NCBI GenBank assembly: GCA_018417955.1
Contig: JACTVC010000003.1
Coordinates: 2,356,001 to 2,420,000 of the forward strand
Source: Laccaria trichodermophora
Lineage: Eukaryota; Basidiomycota; Agaricomycetes; Agaricales; Hydnangiaceae
Reading direction: 5' to 3'
Length of the DNA stretch: 64,000 bases
In this document: positions 1-10,734 of the stretch, piece after piece
How positions within the stretch are numbered: position 1 is the stretch's first letter
Layout: each line of letters begins with the position of its first letter
Made by a program: the position numbers and the translations under genes
The notes under the pieces: generated by a model
Told to the model about the DNA's origin: nothing
The model's database searches: none
The model's input: only the letters and a program-made list of their open reading frames with translations

Positions 1-2599
1 TTGCAACGGAGCCAGTCGAAAAATCAGTGGCCGTCCTTATCCGTTATCTTATGACTCTCAGTCTCACACATACCATCAACCCCGTCTTGCAGGAAACGAT
101 CCACGATGACGAGTCTGTCGCGGCATACGCAGCACAATTATGGGTCTCCCTGATCCATTTACTTTCGGTTTGGACCTCAGCAAGAAATAAGGTCAACATC
201 CCCACTTTCTGGAAGGTAGCTCTCGACGTTCTGGAAGAGAAAATCGCCAAGGTGACTAGACCAATTGAAGCAAGCGAACAGATCTGGGAGGTTGTGTTCA
301 GTCTTTGCGCATTATCTCAGTTTTCCATCCACGGAATGACGAAAGACACTGTTCATCTTATGCCGTGTTGGGACCTCATCACACTTGCTATCGAGAAGGT
401 TCGGTTGGTCTTCACCAGTGCTGACGCCAAACTTCCTGAGAGGATTCTGGAACAACGGGATCAATATGTCAAGGTTGTATTAACCCGTTGCTTGCATCTC
501 CGAGATTGCTGGCGGTGGAACTTTGCAGACGCTATCCCCCTCTTGACCCAACTTGGAAAGATCTTTAGCAGTCGAATGTTTGGCAATCTCCGCTGTGAAA
601 GACAACCCAACTTTCCTGTATTTGTGGTGGAAAATAACCTAGAGCTTCTCTCAAATTATCATCACAAGGACACCGCTTTCCTCGTGTTTTGGAAGCTCAT
701 CGTTCATGCCTATAGGGACGAAAAATTGGTCAATAATGGCAAGCTGTCTCCAAGGATGAAGAAACTTCAGGGCATTGCTGTACCTGTCTCCGCCTGTCCG
801 ACGGTAGCCCCTCCAAACAGGCAAGACCTCTCCATGCTATACAACAGAATGACTGCTGTCATAATTGCCCTGCATCTCGATCACACGCAGTGTGACTCTC
901 AGATTTCCCGAGCTCGAAAATACGTCAACTTTTCCAAGGCGGAACCCAGCACACGGAATGTTATCATGCGCGGAATCATGCTTTGGGCCTTCATTATGAT
1001 TAAAGACACACTTGAGATCACAGGCCTGATGGAATGGGTTGGGGAGATAGCCACGTCCTTATCTGAAGAGCTCCGTAACGTCGCCTCAGCTTTGAGGGAG
1101 GATCCAAGCCCGAGTGCCGAGCGAGATCAGCTATGCATGACCGTCAAAATTCTGATCCATTGTGTGTACAGAATCATCGATGCTCAAAAGTCGGCCGGTC
1201 TGCCTCCTGATACTACATGGCTTTGTAAGTGCTTGATTGATGATTTTTCGTTCTGGCACTGAATCTTCATAGTGAACCTGACACCTATTTTTACTTCATG
1301 GATGGCCACGGGACACCATAGGAATTTTTACAAAGAGCTGTACAACCTGTCGCATACTTTCTTGCTTGCCAGAGCATCTGCCGTAATTCCATGGCGTTCT
1401 CGGCGGGTAGTGCAAGAGGTCGATCCAGAAAGTCAAGACTTGTACGGGGATGATCTAGACGGCATTGATTGGGACGGTTTAGAGGTTCCAGATGCACTTG
1501 CAAGTAGCGCACCGACGAATTCGACAACAGCTACCGATAACCTCAAAAACGTACGACATTCATTTTTACTCGCGCCACTACAGCCTCTCACATTCTTTAC
1601 AGGCCATTTACAACTCACGCATAGAATGGCTATTCCACAGGCAGATTTGTGTTCTTCTGAAGCTTTCAGAACCCGAAACCACAGAATTCAACCTATTAAC
1701 ATGCAAAGGATGGATCTTTTGCTGGATTGGAATCAAAGCCATTGGGAATCAGGATCAACAGGTTAGTTGTTCATTGGTTTTGCGTTTGTTGTTATTCTCA
1801 AACTATGATATCACAGGGTCGGACGTATTTAGAGGAAATGTTTAAGAAGCTGGGTGAGGATGGGCAGATAAAGGACGACAGCTGGCGGCGCCTTATCTTG
1901 GTAGCTTTGATGCTGTCAGTCCTACAACATCACCCAGAGGCGTACTTGGTGAGTGAGCATCAGGTTGCGTTTTTTTACAGCCACCAAAACGAACCATTCA
2001 ACAGACCTACAAAGATCGAGCTCTAGAATATCTTTTGTATAGCTTGGTGTCTGTTTTTTCGGAGATGGAAGGCGAATATGTTGCCTTGGTACTCTCCATT
2101 GATGGTCTCAACCACACACTTCTTAAAGGACTCGACGCGTGTCTCCCAGCTCCCTCCTCGCCCTCAGCCGACTTTGAAATTACGCCTGCTCAATTTGGTG
2201 GAGTACGCCTGCCCCTCTTGAAAGGTTAACATTTTCTTAACCGCCACATTACACAAGTCTCACCCTTTCATAAGGAATCCTGGAAAATTTAGATTCCAGT
2301 CTTGAAACGCAAAGCTCTGGGGACGTTATGTTGGAACCAGAAAACCAGAAATACGTGGGTTTCTGCACAAGCATGTTTTCGGCGATGCGAAGTATTCGTG
2401 CCGTGAGTGCTCAGTCTTTGACATTTTTCCAAACTCAAACCACCATCGATATCTGTAGAGTCTAGTCCCGGGATCCTCAAAGCATCAAACATATACCACC
2501 CTTTGTAAACAGACGTCCGACGCGTTGAGAGAGTTTCCATCACTTCGCAGGGAGCCACGACTTGTTTTCTGGACGTCTTGGGGTGCCTCACTGACTTGA
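1..2599 (+). CDS. Probable Mus7/Mms22-family DNA repair protein, C-terminal part (5' end outside window)
   Basis: The reading frame is open to the left edge, so the start lies upstream. I read seven exons: 1-1224, 1273-1550, 1603-1761, 1817-1948, 2005-2224, 2275-2402 and 2459-2599; all phases agree and the stop is TGA at 2597-2599. The protein is alpha-helical with no membrane segment. Exon 2 holds an acidic linker (ESQDLYGDD...DWDGLEVPDAL) after a helical stretch (YKELYNLSHTFLLARA). This layout resembles the Mus7/Mms22 family, scaffold subunits of the Rtt101-type cullin ligase that protect stalled replication forks in fungi. The family call comes from this resemblance and from length, not from a catalytic motif, and is tentative. 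A generic helical-repeat nuclear protein is the alternative. That it is a real spliced gene is much surer than its name. Confidence 0.5.
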
Positions 2600-3731
2600 A
2601 GTCATTTAGTTTCCATATACCATCATATTCTTCGCAATTGTACCATATCAGACATCTTGGCAACACTTAAGCAACCCTTTAGCATACCATCTTGGAATCA
2701 TCTGTAACACGTACAGTCCTTACACTTCGTAGTGGCCCATTGAGTCGAGCACATCTATGAAGGGAACTTCACCTCTCCTGAACGCATAGAAGGTAAATGG
2801 CTAGCCCATTCAAAGAAACCAAAAAGGTGGTTATACACACAGTCGGCTGTCCGTTACTCGTATCCTTTTCATCCTCCTCAGAATTGAGCTGCGCAGCTAC
2901 CGTCATAAACCTGTACAACCCTTATCAGAGCCAATGACCATCAAATGTTTATAGAAAACACAATACACACTTCGCTGCGTCCAACCCCGCAAACACTCTC
3001 ATGGCGTGCAGATCCACCTGCAGATGTTCACACAAATCGGCCGTTTGACCGATGGCCCTTGACATCCTCCCTAGACTGCCCGCAAGCTGGGAATAGAGCC
3101 TCTCCTTTGCTTGAGTCGCGTTAGTTGGCGCGGTTCCCAAGTTCATGATGACTGGGTAGTGAACGATCACATGACGTGGAGGCCTTCCACCCACATCCAA
3201 CACCGCAACCTGGCCTTCGAACGTTGTTTTCATGATCATGACCTGTCGCTGAACGGAGTAGGACTTGTTCAAATGTCATTATGTGATGCCAGCCGCTCTC
3301 ATCCGCGCGCAAAACTTCCTGTATACTTGTGATGGAACAGTGCCTACAGTTGAAGCCGCAGAGAGCTGCAAAGAGGCCTTTGATAATCTCGATAATGTCC
3401 CTCCGTATTCAAGAAGTAACTTCAGGCCTGTGCGTGGCAGGCTCTCTAGGCAGCTCTAGGCCCCACGCGCATCGAGCTACAGAGTCGTCGATTGACACTC
3501 CAATGTGACTTGTGCATACGTTAGTGAGATGTATTTTCCTTCCAGGAGGCCTCGTTCACACCCCAAAGAATGGTCATTCTTTGAAAAATGGGAAGAAGCT
3601 TGAGTTGCGACTCAATGCTTCACCAGGACAGTTGAAGAAAAATATAGGTAAGTAGGTGCACATCACTAACTTTACAGAGTTCATACTCACTCACAATTTG
3701 TATTGGTCGCTTCCTACGTAACAAATGGACA
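2600..3731. other. Intergenic, contains a dispersed repeat
   Basis: No convincing gene. Short frames at 2949-3332 overlap on both strands, lack splice logic and resemble nothing I know. The right part (about 3316-3475) is a copy of sequence found inverted near 34.7 kb, annotated separately. The rest is the 3' flank of the Mms22-like gene and of the F-box gene, which converge here. Confidence 0.6.
3316..3475 (+). repeat. Dispersed repeat copy 1 (partner inverted at about 34728-34870)
   Basis: Read on the + strand, this segment matches the reverse complement of 34728-34870 at roughly 80 percent over about 150 bp. Shared blocks include GGAACAGTG, ACAGTTGAAGCC and CAGGCCTGTGCGTGGCAGGC followed by TCTCTAGG. 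It has no coding capacity, terminal repeats or target-site duplication that I could see. A related, more decayed stretch lies near 31.4-31.6 kb. Confidence 0.75.
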
Positions 3732-5357
3732 TCAGTCGTAACTATATAGTACTGCGCCACGACAACACACAGTGCGAAACACCCCACAACCCCGCTCAGA
3801 CAATAATGGGAAATACACCATGAGCTTTTCGCGATACCATTCCGCCCTCTCTTCAGCAAGCCGATTTTTCGATTTAATGAACAGTACTATTTCTGCCTTC
3901 TGCAAGTGCGCAAACTTATTCGTGGAAGCGAGGCAGGTGTCCAACTCCATCCAGTGTCTCTTCCCAGGCTCCGAGGCAAAGCTCTCCATTGTTCGATTCT
4001 CGGAAAGTTGTATTCCGATTTCAATGACTTCAATTGCATTACCTGGTGTAGCGAGGTTCAACACCTGCGGGGTGTTCCCTATGCTGCCCTCAAGGAAGAG
4101 TGTCGGTTCCAGGGCAACTGACAAGTGACGGAGTAGAGGGAAGACGGAAATGTCGAGGCAAAGCGGTCGCACAGGAACTGTTTGTAGAGAAGGGCTAGTC
4201 AGAAAAGATATAAAAAAAGAGAGAAACATGAAGACCGTACAACTTGGATGCCAATGCCACTGAAAAGACTCCAATGTATCTTTGCTTTGGAGCGCAACGT
4301 TCCATGGATCGATGCCCCGGTCTTTTCTGTTCCAGGGCGTGCTGGACGGGGCGAACAAGAAGTGGCAAGCTCGGAGTCGAGATAGATCAAGCCCGGATGT
4401 AGGACTCAAGCTCAGCGCGGCAAGCTCATGAAATATCGACTTATGACATGAGTAAACCGATATACTTTCAAGACGACACTTCCTCGAGTGAGGTCTCCCA
4501 TCACCATCCTCTCCCTTGTTTTTCACTGTTTTTAGGAAGGAATTGACCAGTTTAAGATGCTGAAGATTTGTGAAATGTTGGAGATATTCGTCGTCCATCC
4601 TTTTGATCCCCCGAAGCTCTAGATTCCTCAGACTCGGGGATGAGAAGAGGGTAAGCAAGGATGAGCGAAGAGCCGTAGGAAATGTTACGAGGTTGTCACT
4701 ACCATTGTGGATTGTCAAAGATCTTAAATTGACAATCAAGGACAAGGTAGATGGCAATGTCGCATCCTTCTCTAGCTGGTAGTCGTAAACTTCATGCTGG
4801 GCCATTAAAAACCCTTTTCCAAATCGTAGGCATAAAGAGCGTATAGAGCTGCCTAGAGATGGACCGTTTGTTCCGGATCTCAAGAGAGCCTCACGGAAGG
4901 CAGCGTATTTTCTATACAGAGCTTCCCCAGTAAATCCGCCGATTACGACGAACCGGAAAAGCACTCTGCGCGCAAAGGAGGACAATCGCATATCGGTGAG
5001 AGAACATGAGAGGAGGGAGGAGGCGTCATCCTCTAAACAGGATAAGATAGACTGGATGACTTCCGTTGGTAACGACATTAGTCGTGGTGGTGGGAGCTTA
5101 AACTTGTCATCTTCGCCTGCCGGTTGAGACTGAAAGCCCTGTATGTCAGGGCAATGACGGGTGCTAACCAAAGTTGAACCTTTCGAGTCTGTTGGATTCA
5201 GGTCACTCTTGCGCTCGAAGCTTTCACAAACTGGTCCATCCATCGAGCTGGGGCTGGAAACATGTTTCAAAGGCATCGGTGTCAATGTGTACGAAGTCGC
5301 GGTCAAAAAGTCATTGAAGGGCTTCACTGGTTTTAGGAGGTTGTCCTCCTGTCTCAC
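3732..5357 (-). CDS. F-box protein with leucine-rich C-terminal region
   Basis: A 541-residue open frame. Residues about 94-140 (LMSLPTEVIQSILSCLEDD and following, ending RRVLFRFVVI) match the F-box fold, which binds Skp1 and brings a substrate receptor to an SCF ubiquitin ligase. The first ~90 residues are polar and probably disordered. The rest has irregular leucine-rich segments (SLRSL, NLRSL, LRNLELRGI, LQHLKL), as in F-box/LRR-like proteins that are strongly expanded in Agaricomycetes. A 63 nt in-frame segment at 4178-4240 starts GTACGG and ends ACAG after a pyrimidine-rich run; it may be an intron, which would remove a hydrophobic 21-residue stretch (FMFLSFFISFL) that fits poorly with a soluble protein. 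The start lies 63 bp from the divergent gene at 5421. Substrate unknown. Confidence 0.7.
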   Translation of the reverse strand: MRQEDNLLKPVKPFNDFLTATSYTLTPMPLKHVSSPSSMDGPVCESFERKSDLNPTDSKGSTLVSTRHCPDIQGFQSQPAGEDDKFKLPPPRLMSLPTEVIQSILSCLEDDASSLLSCSLTDMRLSSFARRVLFRFVVIGGFTGEALYRKYAAFREALLRSGTNGPSLGSSIRSLCLRFGKGFLMAQHEVYDYQLEKDATLPSTLSLIVNLRSLTIHNGSDNLVTFPTALRSSLLTLFSSPSLRNLELRGIKRMDDEYLQHFTNLQHLKLVNSFLKTVKNKGEDGDGRPHSRKCRLESISVYSCHKSIFHELAALSLSPTSGLDLSRLRACHFLFAPSSTPWNRKDRGIDPWNVALQSKDTLESFQWHWHPSCTVFMFLSFFISFLTSPSLQTVPVRPLCLDISVFPLLRHLSVALEPTLFLEGSIGNTPQVLNLATPGNAIEVIEIGIQLSENRTMESFASEPGKRHWMELDTCLASTNKFAHLQKAEIVLFIKSKNRLAEERAEWYREKLMVYFPLLSERGCGVFRTVCCRGAVLYSYD

Positions 5358-5420
5358 AAATATGTCTCACCCCACTGTTGGGTTAGATACCATTAAGTTC
5401 GAGTCTTAAACTCTTCGAAA

Positions 5421-5789
5421 ATGCTGACGCCCTCTCCTTACGTCCACTCGCGCAAATTCACCACCGATGAGGAAGCTGACAAAATGGCGGGTGGACGTTG
5501 TTGGAAGAAAGCCTTCACCGGGCCAGTCCCAGCCGATGGGTTGACATGGATGACAATTGACCACATGAGGACTCTTGCCAAGATTTGCACAGTGTCAGAA
5601 GGGTATTTCACAGTCAAGATAGTCCGTCCTGGATTCATTCACATGGAAGAGACGGAGGATGAGACAGAGTGGACAGTGGAGGATATCCTCAAGTTGCCCG
5701 GGGGATATAGGGTTGGAGGCGACTTGGATGGGCCAAGAGTAAAGCTGGTTGTAAGAGAAGAATTTGGACCTGCCGGATTTACTGAGTAA
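5421..5789 (+). CDS. Small orphan protein, 122 aa
   Basis: Intronless frame whose ATG follows an A-rich context. The product is acidic in its second half (ETEDETEWTVEDILKLPGG) with conserved-looking GGDLDGPRVKLVVREEFGP at the end. No signal peptide, membrane segment or known domain was recognised. It is head to head with the F-box gene (63 bp between starts), so the two probably share a promoter. A partial copy of its 3' half follows directly and is broken, which supports this being a real gene that was tandemly duplicated. Function unknown. Confidence 0.55.
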   Translation: MLTPSPYVHSRKFTTDEEADKMAGGRCWKKAFTGPVPADGLTWMTIDHMRTLAKICTVSEGYFTVKIVRPGFIHMEETEDETEWTVEDILKLPGGYRVGGDLDGPRVKLVVREEFGPAGFTE

Positions 5790-5817
5790 TTAAGTCAAGT
5801 TCGAATCACGTCCAAAA

Positions 5818-5975
5818 AAAACATTCACATTGAGGAGACTGAGGATGAGACGGAGTGGACCGTCGAGGATATCTTCAAGTTGTTACGGGGGATATAGAGT
5901 TGGAGGCGACTTGGATGGGCAAAGAATAAAGGTGGACGAGGCTGTCGCTGAGGAGAAGGATTTGGACAGTACATA
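5818..5975 (+). pseudogene. Truncated, frame-disrupted tandem copy of the 122-aa gene
   Basis: Bases from about 5822 repeat the parent gene from about 5636: the segment encoding IHxEETEDETEWTVEDI, then GGGGGATATAG and GGAGGCGACTTGGATGGGC. Relative to the parent the copy has a length change near 5880-5890 (CAAGTTGTTACGGGGG for CAAGTTGCCCGGGGG) that shifts the frame, and it lacks the first ~70 codons. It cannot encode the parent protein. Confidence 0.75.
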
Positions 5976-6684
5976 AATATGAAGTTTGGACATCCACGCT
6001 CAAAGAATTTATCATCGGACACCATTGATAAAAACATTTTCATTTGTATTGGTTACACCACTGCCCAACGTCTAAATAAAAGTGACCATACGTCTACCAG
6101 CAGATGGGAGCAAATCTTGGTCTTGGTCTTGGAACTGGATGGTAGGAGGAAGATGCTTGGGGGCACAGAATACATATTGTAACAGCATTCAATCAAATGG
6201 GGAAGTGAGAGCGAGATAATAGTAGGGTCGTCATTGGGATGGAATGGGATGGATGGGATAATATTTTGGTGTCAACAAGAAAAGAAAAAGGAAGTAAAAA
6301 GGAAAGTCTTTAAGAACCATAACATGATGCTTTGAATGCGTGATGCTTGCTTGCTTGCTGGGAATGGAATGGGATGGTAATAAGAAAGAAAAAAATGATA
6401 GAGACAGAGAAACAAATCCCCAGATGGATGGAAGGGATGTAAAACAGGAAACAGTCGCGCGATACAGCGTTTTGGTTAAACAAAACATGGAGGGAGGAGG
6501 ATCATAATGCACACGTTGGAGCAGAGGAGAACCAAAGAGAGAGAGAGAGAGAGAGAGAGAAAGATTGACGGATTGTAGCGCCTTTTATAATACTCTGAAT
6601 CCAGGCGTAGGATCAGATCGATTCACATAACGCCTCATGATGAGGCTTGGCCACTCCGTAGAGGTTGCCCAGATGGCGACGGGT
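5976..6684. other. Intergenic, A/G-rich 3' flank
   Basis: No gene seen. The stretch is purine-rich on the + strand, with several GGATGGGAT-like runs around 6237-6400, and includes a dinucleotide repeat listed separately. It is the 3' side of the AT-hook gene. Confidence 0.6.
6536..6561. repeat. (AG)n microsatellite, about 13 units
   Basis: An uninterrupted AG run directly downstream of the AT-hook protein gene, so a CT tract in its 3' flanking or untranslated sequence. Confidence 0.95.
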
Positions 6685-9482
6685 TCACAAATTCAAAGGA
6701 GGAACAGAGCTCAAGAAACTCGACCTCTGCGCCGAACTCGAGCTCCTACTCTTCAAGTTCGGATGATGGTGGTGAGAGTGGTATTGATGGTTCTGATGCG
6801 GCCGCTGGACAGGTCCAAAGCCTTTCCGCTTGAGCTTCCGCTCCCGGCGAAGCTCCTTGCGCGTTTTATGCGGATACTTGTTGTGCTGATTGTCGTTGTT
6901 AGTGTGGTTGTGGTGGCCACCAGTATAGCCGGTCGGCGTGCGATCACCGTCCCCGCGGGGAAGAATCATGGGCGACAAAGCGGATGGAACAATGGAGCCT
7001 CGTTTTCGAGACTTGCCCTTCCCATTGGTGGTGGTGGTGCTGTTGTTGGGCCACAGCATGGCGCTGAGCGGGCTCGATTTCATGATGTTGCTGTAATTTG
7101 CACTGGTTCCGGACGTATGGCGGGCATCCGGAGACGAGCCCCATTCGCCATCGAAGCCATTCTCCCGGGTTTGTCTGAACGCACCAACCGAAATGAGGTC
7201 CCAGCGAGAGAGGTTCTTCAAGTGCTTGCGAGAATCACCCGTAGCAGCCTCAGCCACCGTCTGTGGATTGGTCAAAGTGCTCTGATCCGCCGGGTCGGGA
7301 TCCAAGAACGACGCTTCAAGTACATCATCAAGGCCAATAGGTTCAGCGGCTGGCATCCCAGGTGATGAAGGTGCAGCACCACCGAGTTCTTCCGAGGGGA
7401 CAAGTCTCAAAGGGGAATGGTCAGCAGTAGCTACGAATGTATGCCTCGAGGACAACAGGTGCCTCCGTAGTAGATGCTCGACCTATAGATAGGCATGAGA
7501 TGCAGATACAGAAATGAAAGGCGAGCAATGATACATACTACATTGACTCGCCTACCACGACCACGACCACTAAACCTTGGATGGGGAGAGGGTATGTCCG
7601 TGTGTGAGTCATCAATGATGGCCTGGCGAGTTTCCTGAACTGGCGAGAATGCTCCCTTTCTGGGTCCATTGCCTCTCGATGAAGATAAGCTGCCACACCT
7701 CGACCTACCACCATCTTCAAATTCATCATGCTCATCGGAATCCCAGAACACTTTGCCTGCAAGGATATCAGCAGGCTTGGGTGAATCTAACGAGGTCTGA
7801 GGCGCAAATGGGACGCGATGGCGAGGTCCAGGACTGACAGAGGGGCTGACGGTAGACAGGGGGTTGATCGCAGACACGCTGAAAGGAAGGTGGAAAAGCC
7901 TCATGGCACGCTCATTTGGAAGGTCATCTTCGCCAACCAGCTCTTCATCAGTGGTATCTCCCTCTCCCTCGCCACCATCTTCCTCGTATCCGCCATCATC
8001 GACGTCGCTGGTGGACATTTCGACATCGCTGTCCTGGCTAGGAGGGGGGCTGGACGTCTCGACGACAAACTGCGAGGCATTGACCTCAAAATCTATGTCA
8101 ACGATGCCTTGGCTATCACTAAGTCCGTTGGTAAACACGAGCTGGCCATCCCACCCCTCGGTGACCTCGAAGGGTAGGTTCTCCAGCTCTTCGCGCATGT
8201 GCAACAGCTCCGCCTCCATCGAGTCCTGCGATGAAACATCGGACTGATCGCCATCGTCGCCACCACCACCCTCCGCAGACGAGGACGAGTCACAATCTGA
8301 TCCAGAAAGATTGGCAAAGAAAAGGTCGGCATCAAAACTAGATTCATCGTCCTCTGACCAGCCGGTAGCAAGCCCAACGTAGCCTGCACCGGTACCTCTC
8401 CCATCTGTTTCTTCCTCTTCCTCCTCGTCCATCTCCTCCGCTTGCTGTTCTTCATCTTCATCCTCCGTTGCATCGCTGTCAACGTCCATCTCAGCGTCGC
8501 TGAGACCAACGCTCTTCTTACGGGGCTTGATGATCCAGTCGTTGTGCGCGTTCCTTCGTTGAACATCTTCGCCCAAAAGCTCGCGGCGAAAGCGGGTTTT
8601 GTCTCTGACTTCAGACAATATAAAAGTCTCTTCCTCAGCCTCGATCGAAGAGTCCGTGTCAAAGTCAGACAACGACGATGAGGAGTCGTCAGACGACATG
8701 GAAGATAATGCAGAGGCGGAGAGGAACGTCGGGAACTGGACGGACTCTGCGTCTTCATCGTCGTCAGGATCATAAGGGTTGTGGCGATCACTCATATCAT
8801 CGGACGATTCGCTGGTGATGGTGCGCCTTCGCTTCTTGGTCGCACCTACAGGCTTCTTCGCGATCATGCCTTTGTCCTTGAGGTTCTTGTGGAGTTTTAA
8901 TTTTTTCTGTGTACCAAGGAGGGCTGATTTGGACGGTTGTTTTGGAGGGGGTCGGGCGGCGAGAGTCTTTGGAGGGCGGCCTCTCTTTTTTGGAAGGAGG
9001 GTGTTGGGGGTTTGAGAACGAGAAGGGCCGGGGATGGGATGGAGGGACTGTGAATGTTCTCCGCCGTTTGCGATGGCGGACGTCGTCCCTGCGGGATTCT
9101 TTGATTTGTTGGCTAGCAAGGCTCGTCTCTTGCCGAGCAAGCTGGGTGGAACGGTGAATTTTATCTTTAGAGAGGGTAGGGCAGGTTTTAAAGGAGGGGG
9201 AGTGGGGGCCGAAATAGGCGTAGATGCAGAGGTAGATCTGGCGTACTGCAGACTGAGTTCTGCCATGGAGAGAGGTGCTGATGACCTCGGTTTGTTGTCG
9301 CAGGTGCATTCTCCATCGCAGACGGGACATATGTCGTTGTCGTCCTCGTCGTCTTGAATTGGATTTGTCAAGAAGGGGTCTACGGTATAGGGATAAGAAG
9401 GCGACATTGGGAGAGCCGTTTGTTTTGGTTGTTGCACTAATATACGAGGATGCAGCATGTCAGTAACAGGGTCGCTTGGCAT
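6685..9482 (-). CDS. Acidic AT-hook nuclear protein with a Cys-rich knuckle, 913 aa
   Basis: Two exons, 9482-7539 and 7482-6685, joined by a 56 nt GT-AG intron (7483-7538) in phase 0. I chose the start at MPSDPV because the 75 codons upstream in the open frame are Cys-rich and unlike the rest. Visible parts: a DDNDICPVCDGECTC knuckle near residue 48, with closely spaced cysteines that could bind zinc; a basic PKKRGRPPKT AT-hook near residue 175 (minor-groove DNA binding); long acidic Ser/Asp/Glu runs through the middle; a GRGRGRR patch at the exon junction; and a His/Asn/Lys/Arg-rich tail with clusters such as KELRRERKLKRK. This composition indicates a chromatin- or transcription-associated nuclear protein, largely disordered. 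I do not recognise the family and give no symbol. Confidence 0.75.
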
Positions 9483-10353
9483 GATTAGAAAGACGTAAAA
9501 ACTCCAACACATGGATCGTAGAGTACGGTTAGTCGCAGAGCAACAAAATAATGCGCTGCGGTGATGTTCGGTACCGGTGGAGTTACTCACTATTGAAACG
9601 ATTCTTGTGCATTTTTTTGTTCTACAAAACATGGGGTGTCCAGGATTGCAACGAAGGGGAATTATTGAAGGAATGTATGTGGCTCTGTCGTAAAGCCACA
9701 GAGACAACCTGATCTTGGTTTTGGCAGCAAGGGCTGTCGTTGGTGGTGGGAGGAGGGAATCAACTTTTGATCCCTCAAATTCGAAAACTTGTGCAAAGTC
9801 CCCATTTAGACATGAGATAACCCGCCACTAAATAAAAAAAGTGACACCGTGCTTCTTCATTTTTTTGGTCTTGTGACAAAGGCTACCCTCGATCTACCTG
9901 ATATACTCTCAAATACTCGTCTTCTCTCAGCCCTGAATATTCCCGAATCTCACCCGATTTCTCCTCATGTCTGTCAAGCCTCGCTGCATTGTACTGCTTT
10001 CTCCTTCCATCTTCTGTCTCATGACCGTTCCATCCGCGACACGATGCGCCCCTATCATCAGTGCATGAGTCTTGACACCCAACATTGTTTCTCCGCGTCC
10101 GAGTCCTTGACACATTTACTTGTCAACTTTTCGATCCTCGACGTCTAAACGGCTCCATAAACCCGCTCTTAAACTATGAGCCTATCTTCCTCGAGTGCTC
10201 TAATTACAACAACGCGTTTAGATGAGGTTCACGGACCTTGAGTAACTGCAGCGCTCGCTTACGAGAATCACCCTGAACAGGTACACGGACAGGGCATCAT
10301 AAGTCCATTATAAAGTGCACACAAACGCTACGCTGCTGGTCTATTGCTGCACG
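9483..10353. other. Intergenic between divergent genes
   Basis: Upstream region of the AT-hook gene and of the small gene at 10354. A T-rich run near 9600-9620 and polyA/T tracts near 9835 are seen. Short frames here show no domain or codon pattern that I would call coding. Confidence 0.55.
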
Positions 10354-10734
10354 ATGTCCTCTCCGCACCTCCCTAGTACTTCCTCCTCCTCAAACCCACC
10401 TGCACATCCAATCCTAGCCACCTTTAACCCATTTGTCACCCACCCTTTCACGAGTTATTCCACCAAGAGTTCTGAATACACTTCCGTAGAGTCACACTCC
10501 CATGGCATACCACATGGCCAACTCTATAGCAATACACCTCCATCGCCCCAAAAGCTAAAAACCCACCCTTCCTCTTCTTCTTCTTCTCCAGCTACCCCAG
10601 CAAAAGTGTCTCCATCGACATCAACCCAACGCCCCTCGATATTCGTCCCCTTTTACCAAGAACGCTCCTCCTCCCCAGACGACCTTTCCTCGATCCTAAA
10701 ACAAAACCGAAACCGAAGGACGTACCAATTTTAA
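10354..10734 (+). CDS. Small Ser/Pro-rich hypothetical protein, 126 aa
   Basis: Intronless frame from ATG at 10354; an earlier in-frame start at 10315 adds an unlikely Cys-rich leader. The product is dominated by Ser, Pro and Thr with a serine run, and ends in a charged segment (FVPFYQERSSSPDDLSSIL, then KQNRNRR). The C-terminal part recalls short conserved tails of uncharacterised basidiomycete proteins, but I cannot name a family. Low-complexity composition means it could be spurious; transcript evidence would decide. Confidence 0.4.
   Translation: MSSPHLPSTSSSSNPPAHPILATFNPFVTHPFTSYSTKSSEYTSVESHSHGIPHGQLYSNTPPSPQKLKTHPSSSSSSPATPAKVSPSTSTQRPSIFVPFYQERSSSPDDLSSILKQNRNRRTYQF

Noticed and set aside
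6637..7365. 242-codon plus-strand frame
   Set aside because: Antisense to exon 2 of the AT-hook gene; no start context, introns or domain.
8093..8791. 232-codon minus-strand frame
   Set aside because: It lies inside the AT-hook gene in another frame. Its Arg/Ser/Thr-rich composition is the out-of-frame reading of acidic codon repeats.
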